Positions 50,364-58,720 of a DNA stretch of 64,000 nucleotides are shown one piece after another. Source of the DNA: DATFFO01 sp963772815 (lineage in GTDB: Bacteria; Actinomycetota; Acidimicrobiia; Spongiisociales; ZC4RG35). The stretch is taken from positions 124,001-188,000 of the forward strand of contig CAVYYV010000004.1 of the NCBI GenBank assembly GCA_963772815.1. Direction: 5' to 3'. The notes below the pieces were generated by a model, which saw nothing but the letters and a program-made list of their open reading frames with translations, searched no databases and had not been told where the DNA came from. The position numbers and the translations under genes were made by a program. The first letter of the stretch is position 1. Each line of letters starts with the position of its first letter.

Positions 50364-53300
50364 ATGCTTGCCTTCCTGTTCACGGATCTGGAGGGAAGCA
50401 CGCGCCTTTGGGAAGAGCAACCGACGGAGATGGCTCCGGCACTGGCTCTCCACGACGACATCATCAGGAAGTCGGTCGTCGACCATGGTGGCGAGGTGGT
50501 CAAGACCACCGGTGACGGGTGGATGGCCGCCTTCGGCGATGTGAGCGATTGCGTCGGTGCTTGTGTAGACGCCCAGTTGGTCCTGGTACACACCGCTTGG
50601 CAGACTCCCCGGCCTCTGAAGGTGCGAATGGGAGTCAATGTGGGGGAGGCGGAGTCTCGCGAAGGCGACTACTACGGGCCTGCGGTCAACCGGGCCGCCC
50701 GGATCATGGCGGCAGGCCACGGGAGCCAGGTGCTTCTGTCGGAGGTGGCCGCCCAGCTCATCTCGACCGGGCTCGGATCCGAGCTGGAGCTGCGCGACCT
50801 GGGCCCGCACCGGCTCAAGGATCTCAGGGAACCGGAGCATCTGTTCCAACTCGTTCACGCCGAGTTGCCGACCGACTTCCCGCCCCTCTCAACGCTCGAG
50901 ACCCGCCCCAACAACCTGCCCGTGCAGATCTCCGAGTTCCTGGGACGAGACACCGAGTTAGCCCAGATCTCATCGATGCTCGCCGCCGCGGATGTGAGGC
51001 TCGTCACTCTGACCGGTCCGGGCGGAACCGGCAAGACCCGTCTCGCCCTGCAGGCGGCGGCCGAAGTTGCCGACGGATATGAGGACGGGGTGTTCTTCGT
51101 CGACCTGTCGGCCGAGCGAGACCCGGAGCCTGCCTTTGAAGCGATCCTGCGCGACATGGGGCTGAGCGGCGCCAGGGAGGGAACCCCACTCCAGGTCCTG
51201 AAGAACAAGCTGCGCGATAGCCGCTTGCTCCTGGTGTTGGACAACCTCGAGCAAGTGATGGACGTCGGGGTCGGCATCGTCGATCTGCTGCGCAGCTGTC
51301 CCCACCTGGAGGTGATCGTCACCAGCCGTGAGATGCTCCAGGTACGCGGCGAGCACATCTTCCCCGTCCCCACTCTGGGCCTCCCGGATCCGCTCAGCCC
51401 GCCCGACGCCGTCGCCGAGTCCGAAGCGGTGAGGTTGTTCGTCGAACGGGCCCAGGAGGCCAACTCGGGGTTCGCCCTCAGCGATGAGAACGCTGCGGCT
51501 GTGGCCGAGATCACCGTCCGTCTCGACGGGCTCCCGCTGGCGATCGAACTTGCGGCGGCCCGGCTGGGAGTGTTCGCTCCCAAAGAGCTGCGGGATCGAC
51601 TCCGCAGTCGTATCGACGTATTGGGCAAGGGAGCCCGGGATTTGCCCGATCGCCAACGCACCTTGCACAGCACCATCGAGTGGAGCTACGAGCTCCTCGA
51701 TCAGGACGAATGCCGGGTCTTCGAGCTGATGTCGGTATTCACCATTGCGCGCCTGGGCGATGTCGAGGGGGCGGCGACGGCGGTGTACGGGGACCTGGAC
51801 GTGGTCGACGTAGTCGCCTCTCTGGTGTCGAAGAGCCTGGTCCGGCCGGTGGAATCGGGTGACGGCCGGCGGTTCACCATGTTGCAAACCATTCACGACT
51901 TCGCCGCCGCGCGACTGGCCAAGGCACCTGAAGTGGAAGCTGCTGTCCGGCACGCCCACGCCGCCCGGTACACGGACCTGGCGGCGACCCTCCGTTCCGG
52001 GCTCGAAGGGGACGACCGTGATTCGTCCCTGGACAGGTTGCTGGCCGAGATCGGCAACCTTCGCACCGCCTGGCGCTATTGGGTGGAAGCGGCCGACCTG
52101 GACCAGCTCTATGTCCTGCTGGACGGGCTGTGGGCTCTACACGAGTCCCGGGGTTGGTATCACGCTGCCGTTGGGATGACCACCGACCTGTTGGCAGTGC
52201 TGGCCGAGTCGGAGCCGGCACCGGAGAGAGACGCCGAGGAGATGGTGCTTCGTACCAGCCGTGCCAGGGCGCTGATGGTGGTACGCGGGTTCGGGCCTGA
52301 GGTCGAAGAGGAGTTCCGCCGGGCCTTGGATCTGGCTTCCCCCGAAGAGACGTCCGCTCGGGTCTTTCCGGTGCTCCGCTCTCTAGCCACCTACTACATG
52401 AACATGGCGGCGATGGAAAAGTCTGCGGAGATGGGGCAGCGCCTGCTGGAGTTGGGCCGTGAGGAGGGAGACAGCGCCATTGAGGTCGAGGGTCACGTCG
52501 TGGCCGGAGCCACCCGGCCCTATATGGGCGAACTCGAAGTGGGTCTCGAGCATCTCGATCGGGCCATCGAGCTATTCGACCCCACTTTTCGACCGGCCCG
52601 GTTCCGGCTCGGATCCAGCCCGGGAGTGGTGGCTCGAATCGCCTCGGCCATCTTCCTACGGTGGGGTGGATGGCCGGATCGATCGGCGGCCCGGGCAGAA
52701 GAGGCGCTGGCACTCGCCCGGACGCTCGACCATCCGTTCACCCTGGCCTATGCGCTCTGGCACGTGGGATATCTGGCGCTCCATCGGGCAAGGTTCCGGG
52801 AGGCGATTCCGGTGGCCCAGGAGCTGGAGCAGGTTGCCATCGGCAACGACTATCCGGTCTGGCGCGCCCTGGCCTCGGTCCTCCATGGCGTGGCCGAGTG
52901 TGGGGAAGGTAACGCCGAGGAGGGAGTCGGTCTGACCGAAACGGGCCACGCCTTTTACACGGGTCTGACTACGCCACCTGTGTTCTGGGCGCCTCTGCTG
53001 GGGCTACGGGCCTACGCCTTCTCTCTGGCCGACCATCCTGACCGGGCTCTGAGCCTGATAGACGAGGCGATAGCTGCCACGGGCGATGAGGAGGCCGCCT
53101 ACCCCGAGTTTCGTGTGTTGCGGGGCAACATTCTCGCTCGGTCTCCCCACCTAGACCCCGATGCAGCCGCCGAGTCATATCGGGCCGCCATCCGCGGGTC
53201 CCGGGCGACGCGATTCCGTCTGATCGAGCTAGACGCCACCACCCAACTGGTGGGGTTGCTGGACTCCGTGGACCGGCTGGCGGCGGAGAGGGAAGACCTG

Positions 53301-53390
53301 GCGAGCCTGTACGACACCTTCACCGAGGGCTTCGCCGAACCCGAACTGATGGCGGCCCGGGCGGTGCTCGGGTTGGACGAATCGGGTTGA
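50364..53390 (+). CDS. Class III nucleotide cyclase - STAND NTPase - TPR signalling protein (copy 3)
   Basis: A 1008-residue paralogue of 15218 and 18447. The cyclase domain is the most canonical of the three: FTDLEGSTRLWEE, VVKTTGDGWMAAF with the base-contacting Lys and second metal Asp, and GDYYGPAVNRAARI with Asn and Arg. It is therefore the best candidate for an active adenylate cyclase. The NTPase has Walker A GPGGTGKT (Lys224), LLLVLDNLEQ, VTSREML and GLPLAIELAAAR; TPR-like helices follow to the end. No DNA-binding domain is present. I start at the ATG at 50364; the frame is open to 50094 but that part is antisense to the dehydrogenase gene. Confidence 0.87.
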   Translation: MLAFLFTDLEGSTRLWEEQPTEMAPALALHDDIIRKSVVDHGGEVVKTTGDGWMAAFGDVSDCVGACVDAQLVLVHTAWQTPRPLKVRMGVNVGEAESREGDYYGPAVNRAARIMAAGHGSQVLLSEVAAQLISTGLGSELELRDLGPHRLKDLREPEHLFQLVHAELPTDFPPLSTLETRPNNLPVQISEFLGRDTELAQISSMLAAADVRLVTLTGPGGTGKTRLALQAAAEVADGYEDGVFFVDLSAERDPEPAFEAILRDMGLSGAREGTPLQVLKNKLRDSRLLLVLDNLEQVMDVGVGIVDLLRSCPHLEVIVTSREMLQVRGEHIFPVPTLGLPDPLSPPDAVAESEAVRLFVERAQEANSGFALSDENAAAVAEITVRLDGLPLAIELAAARLGVFAPKELRDRLRSRIDVLGKGARDLPDRQRTLHSTIEWSYELLDQDECRVFELMSVFTIARLGDVEGAATAVYGDLDVVDVVASLVSKSLVRPVESGDGRRFTMLQTIHDFAAARLAKAPEVEAAVRHAHAARYTDLAATLRSGLEGDDRDSSLDRLLAEIGNLRTAWRYWVEAADLDQLYVLLDGLWALHESRGWYHAAVGMTTDLLAVLAESEPAPERDAEEMVLRTSRARALMVVRGFGPEVEEEFRRALDLASPEETSARVFPVLRSLATYYMNMAAMEKSAEMGQRLLELGREEGDSAIEVEGHVVAGATRPYMGELEVGLEHLDRAIELFDPTFRPARFRLGSSPGVVARIASAIFLRWGGWPDRSAARAEEALALARTLDHPFTLAYALWHVGYLALHRARFREAIPVAQELEQVAIGNDYPVWRALASVLHGVAECGEGNAEEGVGLTETGHAFYTGLTTPPVFWAPLLGLRAYAFSLADHPDRALSLIDEAIAATGDEEAAYPEFRVLRGNILARSPHLDPDAAAESYRAAIRGSRATRFRLIELDATTQLVGLLDSVDRLAAEREDLASLYDTFTEGFAEPELMAARAVLGLDESG

Positions 53391-53407
53391 ACAGGAGATC
53401 GTCTGCT

Positions 53408-53442
53408 GAACGTTTTCGGGGCGTCCGCCGCCGAAAACGTTC
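53408..53442. terminator. Perfect hairpin after the cyclase gene; repeat-family member
   Basis: GAACGTTTTCGG (53408-53419) pairs with CCGAAAACGTTC (53431-53442), and the 11-base loop contains a further GGCG/CGCC pair. It starts 17 bases after the cyclase stop and is a likely terminator. The right arm plus ACAAAG resembles the repeat GAAACGGTTCACAAAG seen at 23.4 kb. Confidence 0.6.
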
Positions 53443-53484
53443 ACAAAGTTGCCCCGCAGGCGTCGAGCAGTCGACACTGACGAC

Positions 53485-54960
53485 GTGCGCAACGGCGTCC
53501 AGCTCATTGCCTATGTCGATCGGTTCGGGGGTGGTGACCTCCGGTCCCTACGCGATTTGCTGACCGGGCCCCTCGACGGTGTGTTCACCGGAGTCCACGT
53601 CTTGCCCTTCTATCAGCCCTACGACGGGGTGGACGCCGGATTCGACCCGACCGATCACACCACCGTAGACCCCCGCCTAGGCGACTGGTCCGACCTGTCC
53701 GCCCTGGCCCGGACCCACGACGTGACCGCCGACTTGATCGTCAATCACATCTCGACCGAGTCTCCCCAGTTCCGTGATTTCCTCGCTCACGGCGATGAGT
53801 CGCCCCACGCCGGGATGTTTCTCACCTTCGGGACCGTCTTCCCCGATGGGGCGAGCGAAGACGATCTGGTCCGCATCTACCGGCCGCGACCCGGTCTGCC
53901 GTTCACGGCCATGACTCTTGCCGACGGTTCGCGCCGACTGATGTGGACCACCTTTACGCCGCACCAGGTCGACATCGACGTCTTCGATCCCGACGCCCGT
54001 GGCTATCTGTTGCGTGTCCTCGATCTACAGGCACGGGCCGGAGTGCGTCAGGTGCGACTGGATGCGGTCGGTTATGCGGTCAAGACGCCGGGCACATCCT
54101 GCTTCATGACCGAGGACACGCGCCGATTCCTCGCGGAGTTGGGGGAGGGCATCACGGCCCGGGGAATGGAGTCGCTGCTCGAGATTCACTCCCACTACTC
54201 GGACCAGATCCTGATTGCCGGTCTGATGGATCGGGTGTATGACTTTGCCCTTGCTCCGTTGGTATTGCACGGGCTGTACTCGGGCTCGGCGCAGGTGCTG
54301 CGACGTTGGCTCGAAATCAGTCCTCGCAACGTCATGACCGTGCTGGATACCCACGATGGGATCGGGGTGATAGACGTCGGTCCGGCCGGGTCACGCCCCG
54401 GCCTTCTCTCGGCCCCCCAGATCGACGAGCTCGTGGAGGGGATCCACGCGGCGACGGGCGGTGAGAGCCGTCTCGCCACGGGAGCGTCGGCGTCAAACCT
54501 GGATCTGTATCAGGTGAACGCGACGTACTTCTCGGCCCTGGGATGCGACGAGAACCGCTATCTACTGGCCCGACTGATCCAGTTTCTGTGCCCGGGGATC
54601 CCCCAGGTGTACTACGCCGGACTCCTCGCTCTGCCCAACGACATGGAGATGCTGGCGAGGACCGGCGTGGGGCGTAACATCAATCGTCCCTACCTGGACC
54701 GGGCGAAGGTCGAAATGGCCCTGAGCAAGCCCGTGGTGCGGCGACTGCTGGACCTGATCCATTTCCGCAACCACAACCCTGCCTTCGCCGGGGAGTTTCG
54801 CCTCGGCGACGGTCCCGACAACGAGGTGAGGATGGGTTGGGACGCTGAGCGTGGTTCGATCGAGGCGCGGATCGATCTCGTCTCCTCCACGTTCGAGCTG
54901 AGGACTACGGCCGTCGAGTCCGAGCAGATCATCTCGGATTGGGAGGGTTTTCGCCTCTGA
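53485..54960 (+). CDS. Sucrose phosphorylase (GH13_18 family)
   Basis: A 491-residue glycoside phosphorylase. VQLIAYVDRFGG and FTGVHVLPFYQPYDGVDAGF then DPTDHT follow the bifidobacterial enzyme closely. The nucleophile is Asp193 (VRLDAVGY), the acid/base Glu233 (LEIHSHY) and the transition-state stabiliser Asp291 (LDTHDGIGVID); SNLDLYQVNATYFSALGCDE and IPQVYYAGLLALPNDMEML shape the acceptor site. It converts sucrose and phosphate to glucose-1-phosphate and fructose, or acts on a related glucoside such as glucosylglycerate. The GTG at 53485 gives the normal family start; a TTG at 53449 is less likely. Confidence 0.85.
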   Translation: MRNGVQLIAYVDRFGGGDLRSLRDLLTGPLDGVFTGVHVLPFYQPYDGVDAGFDPTDHTTVDPRLGDWSDLSALARTHDVTADLIVNHISTESPQFRDFLAHGDESPHAGMFLTFGTVFPDGASEDDLVRIYRPRPGLPFTAMTLADGSRRLMWTTFTPHQVDIDVFDPDARGYLLRVLDLQARAGVRQVRLDAVGYAVKTPGTSCFMTEDTRRFLAELGEGITARGMESLLEIHSHYSDQILIAGLMDRVYDFALAPLVLHGLYSGSAQVLRRWLEISPRNVMTVLDTHDGIGVIDVGPAGSRPGLLSAPQIDELVEGIHAATGGESRLATGASASNLDLYQVNATYFSALGCDENRYLLARLIQFLCPGIPQVYYAGLLALPNDMEMLARTGVGRNINRPYLDRAKVEMALSKPVVRRLLDLIHFRNHNPAFAGEFRLGDGPDNEVRMGWDAERGSIEARIDLVSSTFELRTTAVESEQIISDWEGFRL

Positions 54961-55202
54961 AACGACCTATGGGCCATTCCCGTCACTACGCGGCAGCGAT
55001 TCGTTCCGCTCCAGCAGCAGTCACACGCCGGCACCGCCCACGATGGCCCAGAAGAACGGCCCGAAACCACCGACGCATACGTCGGAGAGGGCGATGACGA
55101 ATGCGAACGATGGCCCCCAGCGCAGCGGTCCTGCGGTCGCCCGGTGCAGAGCGGGCTTGTTCGAGCGACCCTACCTGTCCCGTTTCGAGCTCATCGGTGC
55201 CG

Positions 55203-55490
55203 TCAGCGTTGGCGTTTGGGCAGGCGTCTCCGGATGCGCCGCAGCAACAATGTGGAATCGTCCGAGCCGGCGTCGTCCGTTACCCGGATTCGCTTGGTGC
55301 GGACCAGCCGGTCCAGGTCGTCGGGACCGAAGCCCCGCTCCACCGAGCTGAAGTCGCTCACATAGAAGTCGAGCTCGGCCAGTTGGGCCCGGAACCTCTT
55401 CTGACGGCTGGCCGACGCTCCCTGCTTCTCCCGGACCAGGTCTTGGATCTCCTCGAATTCTGCCCGACTGAACTCGTGACGGCCTTTCAT
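55203..55490 (-). CDS. Conserved hypothetical protein
   Basis: A 95-residue basic, helical protein (GRHEFSRAEFEEIQDLVREK, then RQKRFRAQLAELDFYVSDFS) of a type common in actinobacterial genomes without assigned function. The pattern of a helical pair followed by a strand-helix unit could bind nucleic acid. GGAGGG lies just upstream of the ATG at 55490. The 242 bp before it on the window coordinate (54961-55202) hold nothing identifiable. Confidence 0.6.
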   Translation of the reverse strand: MKGRHEFSRAEFEEIQDLVREKQGASASRQKRFRAQLAELDFYVSDFSSVERGFGPDDLDRLVRTKRIRVTDDAGSDDSTLLLRRIRRRLPKRQR

Positions 55491-55531
55491 CCCTCCATTC
55501 TCCCAGAGTCGGCCCCGCCTGGTGGCCTAGG

Positions 55532-56365
55532 GTGTCGGGAGCGGGTCTGGGAGGACTCATCAAGGGAACAAGACTCGTGTCCATGGTCGCACTTGCGGTC
55601 CTGGTGGCCTGTGGGGGCAATGAAGCAGCCGACACCGACGCCAGCCGAGCGGGGTCGTCCAGCACCCAAGCGCCGGTTTCGACTCTTGCCATGATTACCG
55701 CCTCGCCCGCCACGACCACGACGACTGCTGGCGATTCAGAGGGTGGGCCGGGTCAGAGCCGCGAGCTGTGCCAGGCGTTGTCGACAGACACGGAGGATTC
55801 CCAGGACGTAGACGTGTTCGACCCCGCCGCCCTCGAGGAGGCCACCCGAAACAGTCTGGCCGCTCTCGAGCAGCTGGCAGGCAAGGTGCCCGCCCAGGTT
55901 CGAGACGACTTTGCCGTACTCCTGGAGGCCAACCAGGAATATGTCGCCCTGCTGGAGGAGAACAAGTGGGATCTCCTCGCCATACCCGAAGACGATCCTC
56001 GGGTGCTGGGGATGAGCTCCGAGGAGGTCATTGCGGCCAGCGAGGCGATAGCCGATTTCCGTGGGATGAATCTCGGAGACTCCGGTTCTCCCGACACCAC
56101 GGTGAGCAGAAGCGCAGGAGATCTCATGCCTCCCCAGGCCGGAGAGGTGCTGGCCACCGATCCCATCATCATGGTCGAGTCCGCCGCCCCCTACCAGGAT
56201 CTGGTCGACCACTACACCAGCCTGCTTGGTCGAGCTCCAGTCGACGAGAGAGAGGAAGGCGGCTTGCGCGCCGCCACCTTCATCGCCCAGTACGAGGGAC
56301 AACAAGGTGCCCTCTGGGTGCAGGAGACGGCCGAAGGAATCATCGTCGAGATCTCCCGCAACTGA
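55532..56365 (+). CDS. Putative lipoprotein
   Basis: A 277-residue secreted protein. The signal peptide ends with the lipobox VLVAC (Cys27 from the GTG at 55532), followed by a Ser/Thr/Ala-rich linker of about 50 residues and two domains: a helical part (LEEATRNSLAALEQLAGKVP, DFAVLLEANQEYVALLEEN) and a C-terminal alpha/beta part (YQDLVDHYTSLLGRAPVDER, ALWVQETAEGIIVEI). No family is recognised. It should be attached to the outer face of the membrane. Confidence 0.68.
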   Translation: MSGAGLGGLIKGTRLVSMVALAVLVACGGNEAADTDASRAGSSSTQAPVSTLAMITASPATTTTTAGDSEGGPGQSRELCQALSTDTEDSQDVDVFDPAALEEATRNSLAALEQLAGKVPAQVRDDFAVLLEANQEYVALLEENKWDLLAIPEDDPRVLGMSSEEVIAASEAIADFRGMNLGDSGSPDTTVSRSAGDLMPPQAGEVLATDPIIMVESAAPYQDLVDHYTSLLGRAPVDEREEGGLRAATFIAQYEGQQGALWVQETAEGIIVEISRN

Positions 56366-56491
56366 CCTGACCGGTGGCGGTACGGGCACGGGCGGAGCCC
56401 CCAGCGCACGTCCTCTCCGACCCGAACCCGCTTCGCTACCGGGGTGCGATTTGGTTCACCCTGTGGTCGAGCATCGTCCACGGAGAGCATC

Positions 56492-56587
56492 ATGGCAATC
56501 CAGACGATCGTCGACGACTCCGAGCACATGAACTTCGTGGGCGACATCCCTGCCTTGTTCATCATCGCCGCGGTGCTGGGGTACTGA
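56492..56587 (+). CDS. Possible 31-residue membrane peptide
   Basis: A short frame between the lipoprotein and acoX-like genes with CGGAGAG before its ATG. The second half (FVGDIPALFIIAAVLGY) is hydrophobic enough for one membrane span. There is no family evidence, so it may be fortuitous. Confidence 0.25.
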   Translation: MAIQTIVDDSEHMNFVGDIPALFIIAAVLGY

Positions 56588-56643
56588 TACCCAAGGCGAG
56601 GAAGCTGTCGCGGCCATGGCCTGAGAGTTCCATCGGAGGGGGA

Positions 56644-57633
56644 ATGGGGGTCGCTCCCTCCTACACTCCGGCCCACCCCATGATCGGTCTGATCATCAAC
56701 CCGGTCTCCTCCAAAGACATCCGCCGCCTGGTAGCCCTGGGCAGGGTGGTCCCTGTGGAGGAGAAGGCCAACCTCGTGGCTCGTTTCCTGGCCGGGGTGG
56801 CCGGAGGACCTCCAACCGAGGTGGTGGCTCTGGACGACTCGGCTGGGGTGGCCCGCCGAGCCCTGCGCATGGCTGGGCGCCACGCCCCCACGATGTCCTT
56901 CCTCGACGTGGAGGCGCAAGGCAACGAGAACGACACCATCAATGCCGCTTCCACCCTACGAGACCTGGGTGCCGACCTGGTGGCGGTGGTGGGCGGCGAC
57001 GGCACGTTGCGGGCTACGGTCGAGGGCTGGCCGGAGGTCCCCCTCCTTCTCCTGCCCGCGGGCACCAACAACGCCTTCGCCTCGCCCGTCGAACCCACCG
57101 TGGCCGGCCTGGCCGCGGCGCACGTGTCCGAGCCCGAGGTAAGGGCGGCGGCCCTCGAGCGACGCAACCGGCTCGACGTCGACGCCGCAGATGGTTCGAC
57201 GACGGCGGTGGTCGACGTGGTGGGAGTCAGCGAGCGGTGGCTGGGTTCGGGGGCCATCTGGCGACCGGCTGAACTGGTCGAGGCAGTGGTCAGCCACGCC
57301 GACCCGTCCAGTATCGGAATGGCGGCGGTGGCGGCCGTTTTCGGGCCCCTGGGGCGGAGAGCCGTTCGCTACATGGGCTTCGGTGAGGGCGAGCGCGTGA
57401 AGGCTGCTTTCGGTCCCGGCCTGATCGTCGAGGTGTCGGTCGCGGCGGTTCGGGATGTCGGGATCGGCGAGGAGGTCCGCCTCGATTCTCGGACCGGAGT
57501 CGTGGCGCTGGATGGGGAGCGCCGGGTGCTGGGCGGGGCGGCCGCCCGGGTGGTGGCCCGGCCGGGCCCGGCCGCGTTCGATCCCGGTGCCGCCCTGCTC
57601 GAGACGTTCGGCTCGGTGCATCGCTCCACATAG
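56644..57633 (+). CDS. acoX: AcoX-like ATP-NAD kinase family protein
   Basis: A 329-residue protein of the ATP-NAD/diacylglycerol kinase superfamily. MIGLIINPVSSKD opens the domain, VAVVGGDGTLRATVEGW is the GGDGT nucleotide site, and LLLLPAGTNNAF the second family box. AcoX proteins, of unknown exact role, accompany acetoin dehydrogenase genes, and this gene stands directly before acoABC-like genes. I choose the ATG at 56644 because GGAGGGGG precedes it; the ATG at 56680 is an alternative. Confidence 0.75.
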   Translation: MGVAPSYTPAHPMIGLIINPVSSKDIRRLVALGRVVPVEEKANLVARFLAGVAGGPPTEVVALDDSAGVARRALRMAGRHAPTMSFLDVEAQGNENDTINAASTLRDLGADLVAVVGGDGTLRATVEGWPEVPLLLLPAGTNNAFASPVEPTVAGLAAAHVSEPEVRAAALERRNRLDVDAADGSTTAVVDVVGVSERWLGSGAIWRPAELVEAVVSHADPSSIGMAAVAAVFGPLGRRAVRYMGFGEGERVKAAFGPGLIVEVSVAAVRDVGIGEEVRLDSRTGVVALDGERRVLGGAAARVVARPGPAAFDPGAALLETFGSVHRST

Positions 57634-57722
57634 GGACCAACTGCCCTACATAGCGAGGCGAGCTTGCGTATGGTCGGAAAACGCGGCAGCCGGTCGGTTG
57701 CCGATCGGATCAGGAGGTGCGT

Positions 57723-58709
57723 ATGGCCATTCCCAAGGAGCACCTCGTCGACATGTACTCGACGATGGTGAAGATCCGCAAGTTCGAGGAGCGGATTCGG
57801 GAGATCTATTTCGAGGGAAAACAGCCCGTGTTCGACATCGCCGCCGGGACGGTCCCCGGCGAGATGCACCTGGCGGCTGGACAGGAGCCTGTCGCGGCCG
57901 GCGTCAGACCCCACCTCAAGGCGGGAGACGCCATCGTCGGCACTCATCGTCCCCATCACTTCGCCATCGCTCAGGGCGTGGACCTCAAGAAGCTGGCGGC
58001 TGAGATCTTTGGGAAGGAGACCGGCCTGGGCAAGGGCAAGGGCGGTCACATGCATCTGTTCTCCACCGACCCCAACTTCGGGTGCTCGGGGATAATCGCC
58101 GAAGGCATCCCCGTGGCGGTTGGAGCCGCCTTCACCTTCAAACGGGCCGGTACGGACAATGTCGCAGTCTCGTTCTTTGGCGAGGGTGCGGCCAACCAGG
58201 GTGGGTTCCACGAAGCATTGAACCTGGCCGCCACATGGCATGTGCCGGCGGTGTTCATTTGTGAGGACAACGCATACGCCATATCGGTCCCGAAGGAGAA
58301 GGCCACGGCCGTGGCGGACAATTCCGATAGGGCCGCGGCATACGGCATCCCGGGGGTCCTGGTAGAGCACAACGACCCGGTCGCCATGTATGAGGTGGCG
58401 GGTGAGGCCATCTCCCGGGCCCGGGCCGGTCAGGGCCCCAGCCTGATCGAGGTCAAGACGGACCGGCTGTGGGGTCATTTCGAAGGCGATGCCGACGCCT
58501 ACCGCAGCGACGACTTCAAGGAGGCCATGAACGAGCGTGACGCCATCGCCGTCTTCGGCAAGCACCTCCTCGATCAGGGAGTGCTGGGCGAACCCGAGAT
58601 GGAGAAGCTCCGCCAGGGCATGTTTGCCGAGGTGGAAGAAGCCCTCGAGTTTGCCCGTTCCAGCCCTTATCCGGAGCCGCGCGAGGCCCTGGAAGACGTG
58701 TTCGCCTGA
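57723..58709 (+). CDS. acoA: Acetoin/2-oxoacid dehydrogenase E1 component, alpha subunit
   Basis: A 328-residue thiamine-diphosphate enzyme subunit. MVKIRKFEERIREIYFEGK is the typical N-terminus, HRPHHFAIAQG the active-site His region, KGKGGHMHLFSTDPNFGCSG follows, and FFGEGAANQGGFHEALNLAA contains the G-D/E-G-x-x-N Mg-TPP motif (GEGAANQG). Together with the beta subunit it cleaves acetoin or decarboxylates a 2-oxoacid and passes the acyl group to lipoyl-E2. CAGGAGG lies eight bases before the ATG at 57723. It begins 89 bp after acoX. Confidence 0.88.
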   Translation: MAIPKEHLVDMYSTMVKIRKFEERIREIYFEGKQPVFDIAAGTVPGEMHLAAGQEPVAAGVRPHLKAGDAIVGTHRPHHFAIAQGVDLKKLAAEIFGKETGLGKGKGGHMHLFSTDPNFGCSGIIAEGIPVAVGAAFTFKRAGTDNVAVSFFGEGAANQGGFHEALNLAATWHVPAVFICEDNAYAISVPKEKATAVADNSDRAAAYGIPGVLVEHNDPVAMYEVAGEAISRARAGQGPSLIEVKTDRLWGHFEGDADAYRSDDFKEAMNERDAIAVFGKHLLDQGVLGEPEMEKLRQGMFAEVEEALEFARSSPYPEPREALEDVFA

Positions 58710-58720
58710 GAGGAGACGAG

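Noticed and set aside
53449..53484. TTG at 53449 as the sucrose phosphorylase start
   Set aside because: It adds a 12-residue basic leader not found in the family and lies next to the hairpin/repeat; the GTG at 53485 matches the family start.
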